A DNA stretch of 64,000 bases from Aralia elata (taxonomy: Eukaryota; Streptophyta; Magnoliopsida; Apiales; Araliaceae). Both the position numbers and the translations under genes were made by a program. Under the pieces are notes generated by a model. The model did not search any database, was not told the origin of the DNA, and saw nothing but the letters and a program-made list of their open reading frames with translations. The stretch is taken from NCBI GenBank assembly GCA_034770075.1, contig JAVJAP010000214.1:992001-1056000 (forward strand). The letters are read 5' to 3'. Below, piece after piece: positions 33,432 through 45,409 of the stretch; position 1 is the first letter of the stretch, and each line of letters opens with the position of its first letter.

Positions 33432-34382
33432 CAACCTCATATTAAACATTTAATACTCTATTTCTTTACCATGCTAGAAGGCGACGTTCGATATTCCAAA
33501 TATCTTTGAACGCTTAGGACTTAATATAATTTCGTTGAGGGATTTGTAATTATTAGTCTCATCTTGTTTAGCGCGCATGCACATATATATATAAAATACG
33601 CGTCATATTATTTCACATGCAAAGCATGTTGTATAATATATAATATATATAGTAAACATGCACATATAGAATACTATATTCTACCCGGATTGATTATGGA
33701 CTTTTATTCTAGTTTGGTTCACTAGAGCCACCAAGTGAACCAAAAGGTCAAACCTAGGGTGCAAGAATTAAATTTAAATATAACTATTACATTTAAACCC
33801 GGGTTCCATTACAAACGGGTCTTCAAGCGCCTCCTTGCTCCTTTGTCTCCAATTCTTCAAAATTAATTCCTAACTAGTCCTATTAGAAAAAACTATTTTT
33901 AATAAATAGAAAACCTTGAATCAGTCAGTCAAGGGGAAGTAACATAGGAGGGGAGATAGAATTTACATTAAGAAAAATTAGAGAAGACGAGGTACGCAGA
34001 CCCTATTTATAAAAACCCATACATTCAAGCATCCATAAAATAAATTCAATCACACATTGGTCAATAGTCCATAATCAATCCCTATTTATTATCATACATA
34101 TATCTATATGTATCAATAAATAACATTCATCCCATGAATAATAAAACCATTCCATATATGCATTGATATTAATTAATGGGCAAAAGTTTTGCTAATATTT
34201 AATTTTGAAACAAAATATACTCTTTTATTTTAATCAAAACCAAATCCAAATTAAACTCCTTTAATTTTATTAATCTGAAATCCTATTCCAGATAAAATAA
34301 ACAATTTTATTTTAAATTTTAATCAATTAAATAAATCATTTACGTTAATTGAGAAAAATAAAAAAATTTCAAAGTCTGCACA

Positions 34383-34512
34383 CCAGCGCGGCCGCGCTCC
34401 AAATTGAACTAGGAGCGACGCGGCCGCGCTGCACCCCCAGAAACGTTTTCTGGGTTAGGGCGCGGCCGCGCTCCAGAATGAACTGGAAGCGGCGTGGCCG
34501 CGCCGCGATGCT
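34383..34512 (-). repeat. GC-rich stem-loop block in copia leader
   Basis: GCGGCCGC occurs three times exactly (around 34388-34395, 34420-34427, 34462-34469) and once degenerate. It is paired through GCTCC...GGAGC and CCAG...CTGG arms into two stem-loops of roughly 40-45 nt. It lies about 100-220 nt after the primer site. Confidence 0.75.
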
Positions 34513-34606
34513 GATTCAGAAAATTTTTTCCAGCCCAAAAATCTGATCGTATCGCATATCAATTCATACATGGAATCATCAAAATCAATAATTAACATAA
34601 GGATTA

Positions 34607-34619
34607 GGCTTTGATACCA
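34607..34619 (-). other. Copia primer-binding site
   Basis: Minus-strand TGGTATCAAAGCC, complementary to initiator tRNA-Met apart from one base, next to the LTR. Confidence 0.88.
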
Positions 34620-34620
34620 C

Positions 34621-36441
34621 TGTTAGGTTTGTATATAACGCAAACATGCAATCAAATTACATAAATAGAGCGGAAGCGTGATAAAACGGATTTTAAAATT
34701 TTAATACAAACCATCACCATGATCTATCCTTGTGTTCAATTATCAATTAAACGAAAGAGAAAGAGAATAAGAATTATACCCTCGTAGATCAAAGCTTCCT
34801 CGGGTACAAGTTCAACTCCTAGTCCTTCGTGTTCTCCTCGAATTTCACCGATGAGATTCCTTCCTTTGATCAATGTTAGCCACCCAAGTGTTTGGCCTCT
34901 AGAGGTGATCCACCAAGGAAGAATAGGTATTCAAGAAGTTGGGTATTGGCAAAACCCTAGTTTCTATCTCTATAGAAATTGCAAGTACTCTCCACAATCT
35001 AATGCAAGAGTGTGTAACCCTAATCTATGATAAGACTCCTCTTATTTATAGATGTAGGAATAACCCTTCCCTAAACTATTTAGGATTAGGATTTCTATTA
35101 TAATTATACTCCTTTAATTAATTATGCTCCTAATCCAATTAAGAATTCATGGGAGAGTACTTCTATTAATTAATTCTCAATCCCCATTAGGAATTAAATA
35201 ATAGTAATAGTAATAATAATAATAAGACTCCTCTTATTAATTTATATTTAATATTTCTAAAATATTAAATAATAAATATTAAGCTATTTAATTTATTCTA
35301 TCTCCATAGATTAAATTAAATACACTTAATTTATTATTACAATTATGCCATTTATTTCTTAAATAAATATTTTTTCTTTTGCGGTGTGACCCTTTAGTGT
35401 CTCCATATTAAACCGGTTGTGAATAAATCAATTAGAATAATTCTAATCTTATTTAAATAAATAAATTAAACTATTTAATTCATTTAAATAAATAATACTT
35501 ATTCTACAATAAGGGTAAGCCCCCTTAGCGATCAACGACTTTTCAGATAATATAGATTTCAACATTAATCACAAAAGAATCTTTCAGTGCATAGTTACCG
35601 TATAATTCAATCCTTCTACGATACAATGTCCCAATTAAATATAAGACATGGATTTATTGTCAAGTCTTATTTTATTTAATTATATGTATTTCGATTCCTA
35701 AATGCACAACTCTAAATAATGCAAATTCGAAACTCCTTTCTAATTTCATCCTGCCTTGGCCAAGGATTACTGAGTTGTCATTTATCGAATCACATAGGAC
35801 ATTCATATATTTTACTAGACGTGGTAGATTCTTTGTTGATCATTCACCTATCTCCATGCACAACTTATTATACCCAATCATACCTTTTGATATACCCCAA
35901 AGGTCTTAAGGGACATGTCAAAGTATAACTCATCATACACAAGATACTATGATGATCTCAAGTCCAAGGATCACTTGTACTACTATCACTAGAGGAATTC
36001 CTATTGACAGGCGAGTAAAACTCCATTAGGTATTCCTTAGCGAGTCACATTCAGTGAACTTATTCTCCAATAAGCACCTACATACTTGCTTTAATGTCTC
36101 CACACAAATAATTATGAGATCAATCATCCTCTTCCTAAGAGCAAGCAACGTATGTACTAATCTATCCGGATTCACTAATCCCCTTTTTAGTAATCCAACG
36201 ATTAGGAACAATTTTAGTTTGTGAGCTATCAAGAATTTAGATCTCATTAGCATGATCACCATCATGATGCTAAAAGCATTGTTCAAAACTATAGGTTTAT
36301 CACATTTAATATAGCAGCACTATGTAGATAATATAAAATGCCTTTTAAGAAAATCAATTCTTTTATTAATAAATGAATAAGATTACAAAGTATATGCTAC
36401 ATCATATCAAATATGATTGGCTTGTGTGCATACTACTTTTA
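34621..36441 (-). mobile_element. Copia 5' LTR
   Basis: 1821 bp. On the minus strand it ends CCTAACA next to the primer site and begins TAAAAGTAGT, a G-to-A change from the TGAAAG seen in the other two copies. ATTGG follows at 36442. Confidence 0.93.
35043..35050 (-). promoter_or_regulatory. Copia TATA box
   Basis: Minus-strand TATAAATA, also at 57760-57767. It predicts about 400 nt of R-U5 before the primer site. Confidence 0.6.
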
Positions 36442-36446
36442 ATTGG

Positions 36447-37170
36447 TAATCCGCGAACCAGGCAAGTCTTTCAGTTCCTATTTGTTATGTGAACTTGATG
36501 ATTAATTTTTTTAAATCTGTATTGTAAATAGCATGATGTGTTACATATGTTGTAAGTATGAAACGATAAAGTCAATTTATGACTACATTCGTTGAGTAAA
36601 GAATGCTGATTGAGTTATGGAACTCAATCATTACTTGATATGTGATATACAACATGCATGATATGTTTAGTTATATATTTATGATGTATACGATGAGTAG
36701 ATTGTTTATGTGCTACGTGATGCATGAAAACTGTTAGATTTTGTTGAGCTGTCGAGCTCATTCTTGCAAATAACTATTTTTGCAGGTTTAGGATTCAAGG
36801 TAACGTTATGTGCTGCTTGAATGGCATGGATCAAAATGATGCATAAAGATTAAATGTTTTAGTTGAAGTTATTACTTGAACTATGTTAAGATTTTGATAA
36901 ATGTATTTATGTTGAGTTGTGAAGTTTCTATTGAGATGTAAACTTTTATAATAAATTCGACAAGGCGAATTATAATATTAACATGATTCTAAGATATTTA
37001 GATGTAAAGGTTGAAAGTCTTGGAAACGAGAACGGTTTATAATAGAAAAGTTTTAATTATTCCGTATTTTAATGATTATGTCATCGAATAATGATAAAAT
37101 AGCAAAAGTTTGATGTATTATTAACGACCGATGTCGAGAGTTGGATTACATGAATTTTGGGGTCGTTACA
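36447..37170 (+). mobile_element. Solo LTR of family B, right part
   Basis: Continues directly from 7179 and matches 54700-55504. Ends GGGGTCGTTACA and is followed by ATTAC. Contains hairpin IV at 36746-36759. Confidence 0.88.
36746..36759 (+). other. Conserved hairpin IV in LTR B
   Basis: GAGCT-GTCG-AGCTC followed by ATTCTTGC. The fifth pair is T-A where F has A-T. Confidence 0.65.
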
Positions 37171-37484
37171 ATTACAGCTAAGATTGAGAAGTCTAATGAG
37201 CCGTCCACGAGCAAGGACAAGGGCAAGATGAACAAACAATGAAGAATAGTTTACTTTTATTTGAAAGAGCTTATGTAATCAAACTTATTTATTATTAGGT
37301 TTATTCTGCAAATGATGTTATAAAGCTTAGACGACCTGGGATTTATTTAAAATGTAACCCTTTAGTGGGATGATGGTTTATAAAGTTTATTATTATTCTT
37401 TATTGTGGGTAGTTAGATGTGTATGTTTTCGACAATGAGCACCAAATCTGTTGGTTTGAAGTACCTGGATTTGGGGGTATCACA
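37171..37484 (+). mobile_element. Element H LTR, 3' end
   Basis: Begins with the right ATTAC duplication and ends GGGGGTATCACA, homologous to the last 300 bp of LTR F. Confidence 0.85.
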
Positions 37485-37487
37485 GGT

Positions 37488-37499
37488 TGGTATCAGAAC
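37488..37499 (+). other. Primer-binding site of element H
   Basis: TGGTATCAGAAC, one change from the initiator tRNA-Met complement. Confidence 0.85.
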
Positions 37500-37717
37500 T
37501 TTCGGTTATGAACCTTAGGCGGGGAAACCTTAGGCTATAACCTTATAGAAGATCGAAAACATAGTAGTGATAAAACTTTTATCGAGTTCTAAGGAATGAA
37601 TTGAGGAATTTGTTGAAGATAGATAATTAAAGACTTTATGTGCTTATTTATTAATAACTTATGTGCTCGCGAGTAGTATCGAGTAGTATTTACAACTTAA
37701 AATATTTTGATGTCAGT

Positions 37718-38332
37718 ATGACTGAGATAGGAGGATCTAGCCAGGCTAGAGAGGAGGAGCCCCAAGACATTCATACAGTCCGGGAGCAGTTAGTGCCGAG
37801 GGAGCCATCCCCATTGATCACAGTTGATGGCCTTGAGTATGAGCCTGAATTTGATCCCGAGGAGTTAGAGATAAAAGATGAGGAGGAGGATCCGGTTGAG
37901 ATACCACTTTCCCCGTTGGGAGCTGTGATGTGTGATGAGGTGTATGATCACAACATTGAATAGGGTTGAGGAATTAGAGGAGCAGGCAGCAGACCGTCAG
38001 ATTGTTCTAGAACAAAGGGATTTAAAGATTTAGGATCTCACTGCTCGAGTTGCGGAACTTGATCAAAAACTAGCTCAGTTAGAATATCAAAGAGCAGAAA
38101 TAATGGTTGAGAATAAAGACGTGAAGGATGAATTAAGGGAGGAGTGAGCAAAACGGGCGAGAGCCGAGGATGCGTGGTTGAAGGCTGCTGATCGTGCAGA
38201 TCGTGTTGAGGACGAGGTTCGGTCAAAGAAGGCCATAATGGATGAGATGGACTATGCGTTTCACACAACGATGATTAGAGCTCAGGATCGAGTTTTTCAC
38301 TATCCAGTGCATTACCATGGTATATGATGGAT
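37718..38332 (+). pseudogene. Leader protein before gag in element H, acidic then coiled-coil
   Basis: ATG at 37718 opens about 80 acidic residues (GGLEYEPEFDP-like, EELEIKDEEEDP). After a frame change near 37963 a second reading gives a long charged, heptad-like stretch (RVEELEEQAADRQ, ARVAELDQKLAQLEYQ, AEDAWLKAADRADRVEDEV), as in coiled-coil proteins, ending near 38329. Two in-frame stops (about 38030 and 38144) break it. It sits between the primer site and gag, where some plant Ty3 lineages carry an extra ORF. No known family recognised; the coiled-coil assignment is by eye. Confidence 0.5.
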
Positions 38333-38701
38333 CGCAGGACAATGATTCGTATCATGGAGCAAGAGTGCAAAGAAGTTGTGTGACGTGGAATGTCTTTATA
38401 AGTCGCGAGTAGTAGTATGATAAATAAACACTTATGAGTTATTAATATGATGTAAATCCCAACTTTTGAAATAAATAATGGGATATGATGGTGAGGTAAT
38501 CCTGGAATTTTATAATTTACAGGATAGATGATGTAAATAATAATGGTGCTAACTATGTTATGTTTTAAAGCAGTGAATGAATAAAACACAAAAGTTTGTC
38601 AGATGTGTTATGTGCTATGTGTTATTTAAAAATGTTTAAGTTAAGTCTTAAATGTTTGAGTAAATGAATAGTAATCTAATGGCGAATACCTTAAACAGAA
38701 A
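38333..38701 (+). other. Element H leader, non-coding
   Basis: AT-rich leader between the coiled-coil frame and gag; nothing recognisable. Confidence 0.5.
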
Positions 38702-39685
38702 GATGTTGCCAAGAAGAAGACAAACTCGTTAAACCCCCGAGGGGTCTACGAATAATAACGAAGCTGAAGTTAACCCAATGCAAGAACTGGTGAACCTATT
38801 GGCGGGAGCGTTTACAAATCAGCCCCAGGCTTAAGCCACGACTTTCAAGGATTTTAAAGCGGTAGGGCCCCTGAAATATCAAGGGTCTATGAATCCAGTT
38901 GAAGCTCAGACATGGATCATGGGAATGGAGAAGGTTTTTGATGTCGCAAGGGTTGGTGAAGATCAGAAGACTGCCTTCGTGACGTTTATGTTAAAGTCGG
39001 ACGCTAGCTACTGGTGGTAGGCGAATAGGAGCCAAGGCGGTCAGGGAGTAATTCCTTGGGAAAGATTTAAGGAGATGTTCTTTGAGACATACTTTTCGCC
39101 AAGTTCGCAGGACCAAATGGAGGTTCAATTTCTAGAGTTAAAGCAAGGTACGATGACGGTTCCTGAGTATGCCGCAAAATTTAATGAATTGGTAAGGTTT
39201 GCACCATATCAAGTCAATACCGACCAGAGAAAAGCGAGGAGGTTCGAGTAGGGACTGAAGCCCTGACTGTATAGCTGAGTCTCTATGTTTCAACTTAATT
39301 GTTCGCAATTGTGCTAGAAAACGCAATTATAGCAGAAGGGGGAAGTGATGCCCTGACAAAGTACAACCAGGAGCAGAAGAAGAAGAAGAGTGAAAATGAG
39401 AACAGAGCAAGTGATAGCCATGGTGGCAGTGGTCAAAAGAGGAAATGGAATGATAGTGTCACTGCTGGGAATCAGCAAGGAAGTCAGAAGAAGAAGATCG
39501 AGGCTTGTGCTACGTGTGGGAAGAATCACGTAAGTGTGTGCTTGAAGGGAAAAAGGGTATGTTTCAACTGCGGGTTGGAAGGCCACATTGCACCAAACTG
39601 CCCTAGTCCAAAAAAGGGAGCAAGTTTTACTTGCGGGTCGGAGGAACACTTATCCCGAGATTGTCCTAAGAAAGCATCATTATGA
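38702..39685 (+). pseudogene. Ty3/gypsy gag (element H), broken
   Basis: ATG at 38702 (MLPRRRQTR). A capsid domain of the retrotransposon gag family lies at about 38850-39250: PLKYQGSMNPVEAQTWIMGM, then ASYWW and WERFKEMFFETYFSP, followed by FLELKQGTMTVPEYAAKF. At 39299-39685 a lysine-rich linker is followed by three zinc knuckles (CATCGKNHVSVC, CFNCGLEGHIAPNC and a damaged third that has lost its first Cys). Several in-frame stops (after the TR of the start, after ASYWW, and three between 39248 and 39280) and at least one frame change disable it. Gag forms the particle and packages RNA. No protease or polymerase follows. Confidence 0.88.
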
Positions 39686-39791
39686 GTAAGTGGAGGTAGG
39701 GAAAACATCAGCGGTGGTAATTTGACTATCACAGACCAGCGTCATCAAATCGACCAATTGCCTGAACATTCAACATGACGGTGCAGGATGC
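39686..39791 (+). other. Element H sequence after gag
   Basis: Short non-coding stretch up to the E insertion; no protease start seen. Confidence 0.5.
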
Positions 39792-40007
39792 TGTAATACC
39801 TCGAATATTTATGAGGTTTATAAATACGATCGTATATGGTTAGAGGTTAATTTAGTGACCCAAAACTGTGTATTATGTGATTTCATGGTATAACGATGAA
39901 TTATATCTGAAAATATTTTTCGGGAAAAACGTCGAGCTTAAAAATAAAAACGTCAAGCTTAGAATATTTTCACCGACAAGCTTCTCGGTATATTTACAAA
40001 AAGCTGC

Positions 40008-40245
40008 TTTGTCGAACTTAAACTGAGATAGTGCTTTGTCGTGCTTACGGTGATAAGCTGCTTTGTCGTGCTTACGGTGACAAGCTGCATTGTCGAGCTT
40101 GGAAGATATTTTCATTGAGGAACTTAGAAGATAGGTTCAATTGCAAGCTGCATTGTCGAGCTTGGAGGATATTTTTAGTTGCAAGCTGCATTGTCGAGCT
40201 TAGAAGATATTTTTAGTTGCAAGATGTATTGTCGAGCTTGGTAGA
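40008..40245 (+). repeat. Repeated AAGCTGCWTTGTCGWGCTT in LTR E
   Basis: About six copies at uneven spacing, each an AAGCT...AGCTT inverted repeat, lying 100-350 bp upstream of the TATA box. Confidence 0.7.
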
Positions 40246-40353
40246 TATTTTGAGGGAATATGCCAAGAATATTCTAAGAATATGTTAGGGCAAAATAGTA
40301 ATAAACCATGGTTGAGATGGAAAATGACCAAAATGTCATAACTCTTGGTTTTC

Positions 40354-40361
40354 TATAAATA
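40354..40361 (+). promoter_or_regulatory. TATA box of LTR E
   Basis: TATAAATA in TTTTCTATAAATAGCAAGTC. Confidence 0.6.
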
Positions 40362-40506
40362 GCAAGTCATTTTTAATAATTCACAAGTATTTTAAGAGCT
40401 TAAGAAGCTATTATAATCTTTAGAGAGAGTTCTTATGAGTTAAAGTGTTAAAGCCTTGCAAAGAAATAGTTAAAGCTTGCAACTTCAAGAGGTAATCATC
40501 TTAGTA

Positions 40507-40852
40507 GTTATAATGTTCGATTTTAATTCGTAGTTATGGCTAATTATGCATTTTACAAGCAGTTATAATGCCCAAATTATTTTATGTATATAGTACAAAA
40601 GTCCTATTTACAAGCAGTTATAATGTCCGATTTATTTCTCTTATAAAGTTGAAAATATACTTTTATAACTAGTTATTATGTCCGATTTTCTTCAAATATT
40701 TAGTAAGAATATTCATTTTATAAACAGTTATAATGCTTGAATTATTTAAAATATAATAGCCAAATATTTATTTTATAAGCAGTTATAATGCTTAATTTAT
40801 TTTAAATATAGTTGATGAATATTTATTTTATATGCAGTTATAATGCTGAAAT
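40507..40852 (+). repeat. 55-bp tandem array, exactly in register
   Basis: GTTATAATG (once GTTATTATG) at 40507, 40562, 40617, 40672, 40727, 40782 and 40837: seven starts, each exactly 55 bp apart, although the sequence between varies greatly. Interrupted by element C. Confidence 0.9.
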
Positions 40853-43800
40853 TGTGACAACCTGAAAATTTATAAGATCTTGAATGATTAAATTAAAGGT
40901 TAAAGAATAAAACCTAGGTGGGAATTTGTGGATTTATTTAAAAATTTTAAGAAAAACCTATATGGTTTACTCTTTGAAAGAGAATAGAGGAAATATGGGT
41001 TATAAAATTTCAAAACCCTAGAAATGAATTTATATGTACTTGAATTACAATACCTATAAAATTTGATGTGAACTAAATGGTGTAAGAAATTTTATAATGA
41101 TACAAGTGAAAAATTTATTAAGAAAATAAATTTTCAAATGAAGAGATGCTATAAGGTTAAAGAAAATGTGTATTGGTACATATATATACTTAGTGATGTG
41201 CTATATATATTGCAGCAAGATGAATGATGATGATAAATATGTTATGATTTTGGTGAATTATGTAAATGATTAAATAAATATATATTATTTGAATGTGTAT
41301 TTATTTATTTAGCATATAAAGAGAATTAAAGAAAGTTTGGTAGCCTAATGTTCTAAATTAGGTATTCAATTTAAATAACCTAAAGGATTATTTTTAATTA
41401 GTAGTCTTAGTATTTTAATTATATACTAGTGACCTAATCTAAGATATTTATTTTATTATCTCAATGTATTAAATTATTTTGTATGAATATGTAAGTAAAT
41501 GAATATGAAAATTTATGTGATTGTTTATATTTGTTTATTATATAATAAACAAATAAAAAGAAACTAGTGTAACCTAATCATTATATATTAGATATAAAAA
41601 TTAAATAACCTTATGGTATGAGAGAATAATAGTATTTAAAATAAATACTAATTCTAAGAGATTTATTTTATATATCTCAACTAATTAATTTTATAACCTA
41701 ATTAAAGTAAGTCTAATTGGGTTAAGAAATTAAATTTACAAAAGTAAGGATATTATATTTATTATAATATCTTAAGTAAGTAAATAATTAAATGTACATG
41801 AGAAATTATGTGTAGCATATTTATTTTGCAATTATAAAATAAATGTGTAATTTAAGTATGTTATGTTATGTTTTATATAATTTATATATTAAAGATGGGT
41901 TATATAAATTATAAGATTTCATGAGGGTAAAATAGTTTAAGGAGATTTATGTAGTAACTTATTTGATTAAATTAAGTTACTAATATTGGGTAATTAAATT
42001 ACTTAACAAAAGCATTAAATGAATAGTTGAATTAATTATTTAAAATTTAAAATGAGTGGATTAGAAACCCTAATTAAATAATTAGGGTAAGGTAAAATTA
42101 ATGTATTGGACCATGCTATTTTAATATCGCCTAAACCATTTTAATTAGTAGCTCAAACTAATTAATTTCAAGCTCAAAAGAATTAAAGGAATGGCTTATT
42201 CTTAGCCCAATGGAAGAGGGGCATTATGGTCACTTGATTAAGCATATATTGCATTTAAAAATAAAGCAAAAATGGTCAAAAACCAAGGGGGAAGTACCGG
42301 ATCTTTATTATAGATTTGGCACATGTGAAATTATTTTTCAAAGATATGGAAGATTTATTTAGATAAGGAAAGAGAAAGAAGAGATGTGGAGAGAGAAAGG
42401 GAAAATAGTGAGAGAAGGAAATGGGTGGATGGAGAAGCTTGAAGAAAAACGTACGGGAGAGCTCATGAAGCATAAAAATCAAACTCTAGGTAAGTTCTAG
42501 CAAGTTTATAAAATTTAAACATCTTTTATATAACATCCATAACCACTATTCATCATCTCCTACCTTGAAGCTTTGAAAATCCTAGGGAGAGAAAGGAATG
42601 GGTTTGTTGAAAAAGTTTGATTTGAGCTACGGGAAGGATCAAGGAAGTAGATGAGAGCATCCTAGCAAGCTTTAGATTATCATCTAGCATCTAAATGGAG
42701 TTAACTTCAAGAAGTAAGCTTTAAAAACCTTAACTTCCTCCATTTTCTTCATTTCCATGACTATGATAATGTTCTTGAGTTATATGTATAAAGAAACCTT
42801 AGATTTTCATGTTAATAAGTGTATTATGCATAGATCTTATAAGTTTGAGTGTTGATCTGTTGAAAAGAAAAGAAAAGAAAACTAGTTCGTTTTAAAAAAA
42901 GTTAGAAAACCCTAGTTTTCTTTTACTTTATATAGTTACCATTTGAAAGCTATACACTCTTTTTGCGATCCGTCAAAGAGGTGTGTTAGATATATAAGTT
43001 AAGTATTAAACTCAAATGGTAGAACTCAAAAATAATGAGTACAAAATTCGTAGGGACTGTTTTGGTAAAAACAGTCCAGATTTTTCAAAAAGGGGAAAAA
43101 GGCTGCTACAAGTTAGTCCGTTCCGGGGGTAGTTTCGTCAAATTTTTGTGCTCTAAAAATTCTAGAAATTTTTAAAGTGATAATATGGGAAATTAACTGA
43201 GTCATGTAAACATTTGAGAATTTTTGGCCTAGTACAATGAAAGTTATGGCTGTTATGGTGAAAGACTACTTTCAAAATTATACCCGAATAACTGTCTGTG
43301 GTTAACTTCAAAAATTATGAAATAAATACTGGGAGTATATATATATAACAGGAGCATACCTCGTAAATTTCAGAATTGTCGGTTACAATTTCGATTTATG
43401 ATAAATGTAGCAAAATTTGGCCGTTTTGGAATATTTAAATATAGTAAATGATCTTCAAATATTCCAGGAATAATATATGTTTATAAGGGTAACATATTCT
43501 ATCAAATTCCAGAAAACAAAAATTTTTGGAACGGATTTGATATTTTTCATGGAAATGATCTAGTTATGAATAAATGAATTAAATTAATTATGTGATGTTA
43601 AAAATTTGGAAAATAGGGTTTTATGGCTTGAGAACCCTAGATATGCTATATGCGGATTTTTGAAGGGCGAGTTGGTCATTACTGATGAGATATTATGTTT
43701 ATGGCCTTTTATGGTTATTAAATAAATGAATTAGTAATGATTAAACAATTAAAATAAATTATTTAATTGGTTTAATAAATGATTAAAATATTATTAAGAT

Positions 43801-44052
43801 GTTAATAATATTAGATTAAGATATTATCAAGTGATTAATAATATTGAGATTAAAGTATTATTAAATCATTAATTTAAAATATTATTTAATAATTAATAAA
43901 TATTAGTAAGTGATTTGAATGTTATTAAATAATTAATAATATTAAATATGCGTTTAAAATAGGAGTTAAGTTATTGATTGGACATTCAATAAGCTATATT
44001 GAATAGTATGTTGAATTAAAAATTCAATACGTTTAAAAAGGGATTACAATTT

Positions 44053-44265
44053 GAATCTAGCTTGCTGGATTGTGGTATTTGACTTGCTGAATTGTTGAAT
44101 CCGGCTTGCTGAATTGGTGAATATGGTTTATTGAAGTAGTGAATCCAGTTTGTTAGATTGTAGGATAGTTTGAATCTAGGTTGCTGGATTGGATGTCAGT
44201 TTGAATCTAGTTTGCTGGATTGGTATGTTTAGATAATCTAACTTGCTGGATTAGGTATTCAGGCT
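44053..44265 (+). repeat. Imperfect repeats of GAATCTAGYTTGCTGGATTG
   Basis: About eight degenerate units, uneven spacing, inside LTR C. Confidence 0.65.
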
Positions 44266-45392
44266 TAATGGATTATAAAGAAAACTTATAAAATGAAAGA
44301 CTTAGTGTTACTTCATAAGGTATATGATAAAGTAGTGGTACAGTAGTACTCTTTAATAGTTGATGTATAGTAGTTGGGCTAAACTATTTCTTCAGGGAGC
44401 GGAGGTATATACGAACTACTAACCGATCTAACTCACTGCGAAAACAGTGTAGACGAGACAGAAACTAGTTTGTTAGTTTTTTGTAGAAAATCACTCAGCA
44501 TACTATATTGAACACTGTTAAAGACTCGATGTGTGCTAGTTTTAGAATTATGAATACGTATGGTGTTAAGGTGTTATCTAATATTTGATTATGTGCTTAA
44601 ATATTACAAGTAGTGTTATGAGGTATAATATAATATGCTAATTAAAAGATCAATCTTATAACTGATATGTCTTTCATAAGAGATTAAGTTAGATTGCGTA
44701 GCAGTAATCGACGGTACAGGCAAGTTCCCTATTCTTACTCAAATTTATATTGAGCAAGTTTCTAACCCTAAACTTCTTATGGTATTGCAAGTTCCTCTTA
44801 ACTCAAACTTGAGTTGTTATGTTTCAAGCATGCTAGTGGTTTAATTCTTTATAATTATTCCACAATAAATATTGTACTTCCTCCATTCCAAATTTTAAGA
44901 TCATTATTAATTTTTGAAAAATTAATTTGAGATATTTTTTAAATTTAAAAGTCATTCAAATGTTTGACGCTTTTAGTTACCAAACAACTTTTTACGTTCA
45001 GATGTTATTTCACTCAGATGATCTAATTTATTGAGATATATTAACCATTTAGATCTTAATTACTTAATTTTATCAAACACCACATTATTTTGAACTCAAG
45101 TTAATACAAAACACGTGTCATTTATTGTGAGGTTAATGGACAACCTTATTATTGATTCACACTTAGTGCATGTTGCATATGTTCATCAGGTATGAAAGGT
45201 TGATCACCTTCATTACCTTAAGGTTCAATTAAACTTGTTCATGGTTTTTTTTTACACCCAACATTATTGGTTTAGTCATTCAATTATTGAAATTATGATT
45301 CATGCTCGTTCACAAATATTATATTATTGAAAAATTTAGAAGCTATACTCTTCTTTCAATCATGATATATCTTTCTTGTATTTAAACTTGTT

Positions 45393-45409
45393 GAGCAAAG
45401 TAGTTGTTC
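45393..45409 (+). other. Conserved hairpin IV in LTR C
   Basis: GAGCAA-AGTAG-TTGTTC with one G-T pair, 319 bp before the LTR end, followed by ACCCTTACT. Confidence 0.6.

Larger units (their letters stand above)
32945..34606 (-). other. Copia 5' leader (1.66 kb), non-coding
   Basis: No convincing reading frame. Holds four TTGTGTCACCACAA-type hairpins and a GC-rich stem-loop block near the primer site; the rest is AT-rich with short TA runs (33590-33655). Confidence 0.7.
7180..36441 (-). mobile_element. Ty1/copia LTR retrotransposon, nested-disrupted
   Basis: A full-length minus-strand element: 5' LTR 34621-36441, primer site 34607-34619, leader, gag, protease, integrase, reverse transcriptase, RNase H, 3' LTR 7180-9000. 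The domain order (integrase before reverse transcriptase) defines Ty1/copia. It is split by Ty3 element F at 9524-29807; without that insertion it is about 9 kb. Direct comparison of about 300 bp of the two LTRs (8281-8580 against 35720-36019) gave 10 differences, so it is older than F. All coding parts are broken. Confidence 0.95.
39792..40852 (+). mobile_element. LTR fragment of family E
   Basis: Starts TGTAATACCTCGAATATTTA with no polypurine tract before it, consistent with a 5' LTR or solo LTR inserted in H. It has a hairpin-repeat block, a TATA box at 40354, a GGTAATC splice-donor-like site at about 40492 and a 55-bp array that is cut by element C at 40853. Confidence 0.65.

Noticed and set aside
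40507..40852. Regularly spaced repeats that could suggest a CRISPR array
   Set aside because: The unit is 55 bp with only a 9-bp core, the 'spacers' resemble each other, and the setting is a plant LTR.
42276..42482. Hydrophobic minus-strand frame of 68 residues
   Set aside because: Antisense of purine-rich LTR leader sequence, which gives F/S/L-rich translations by composition.
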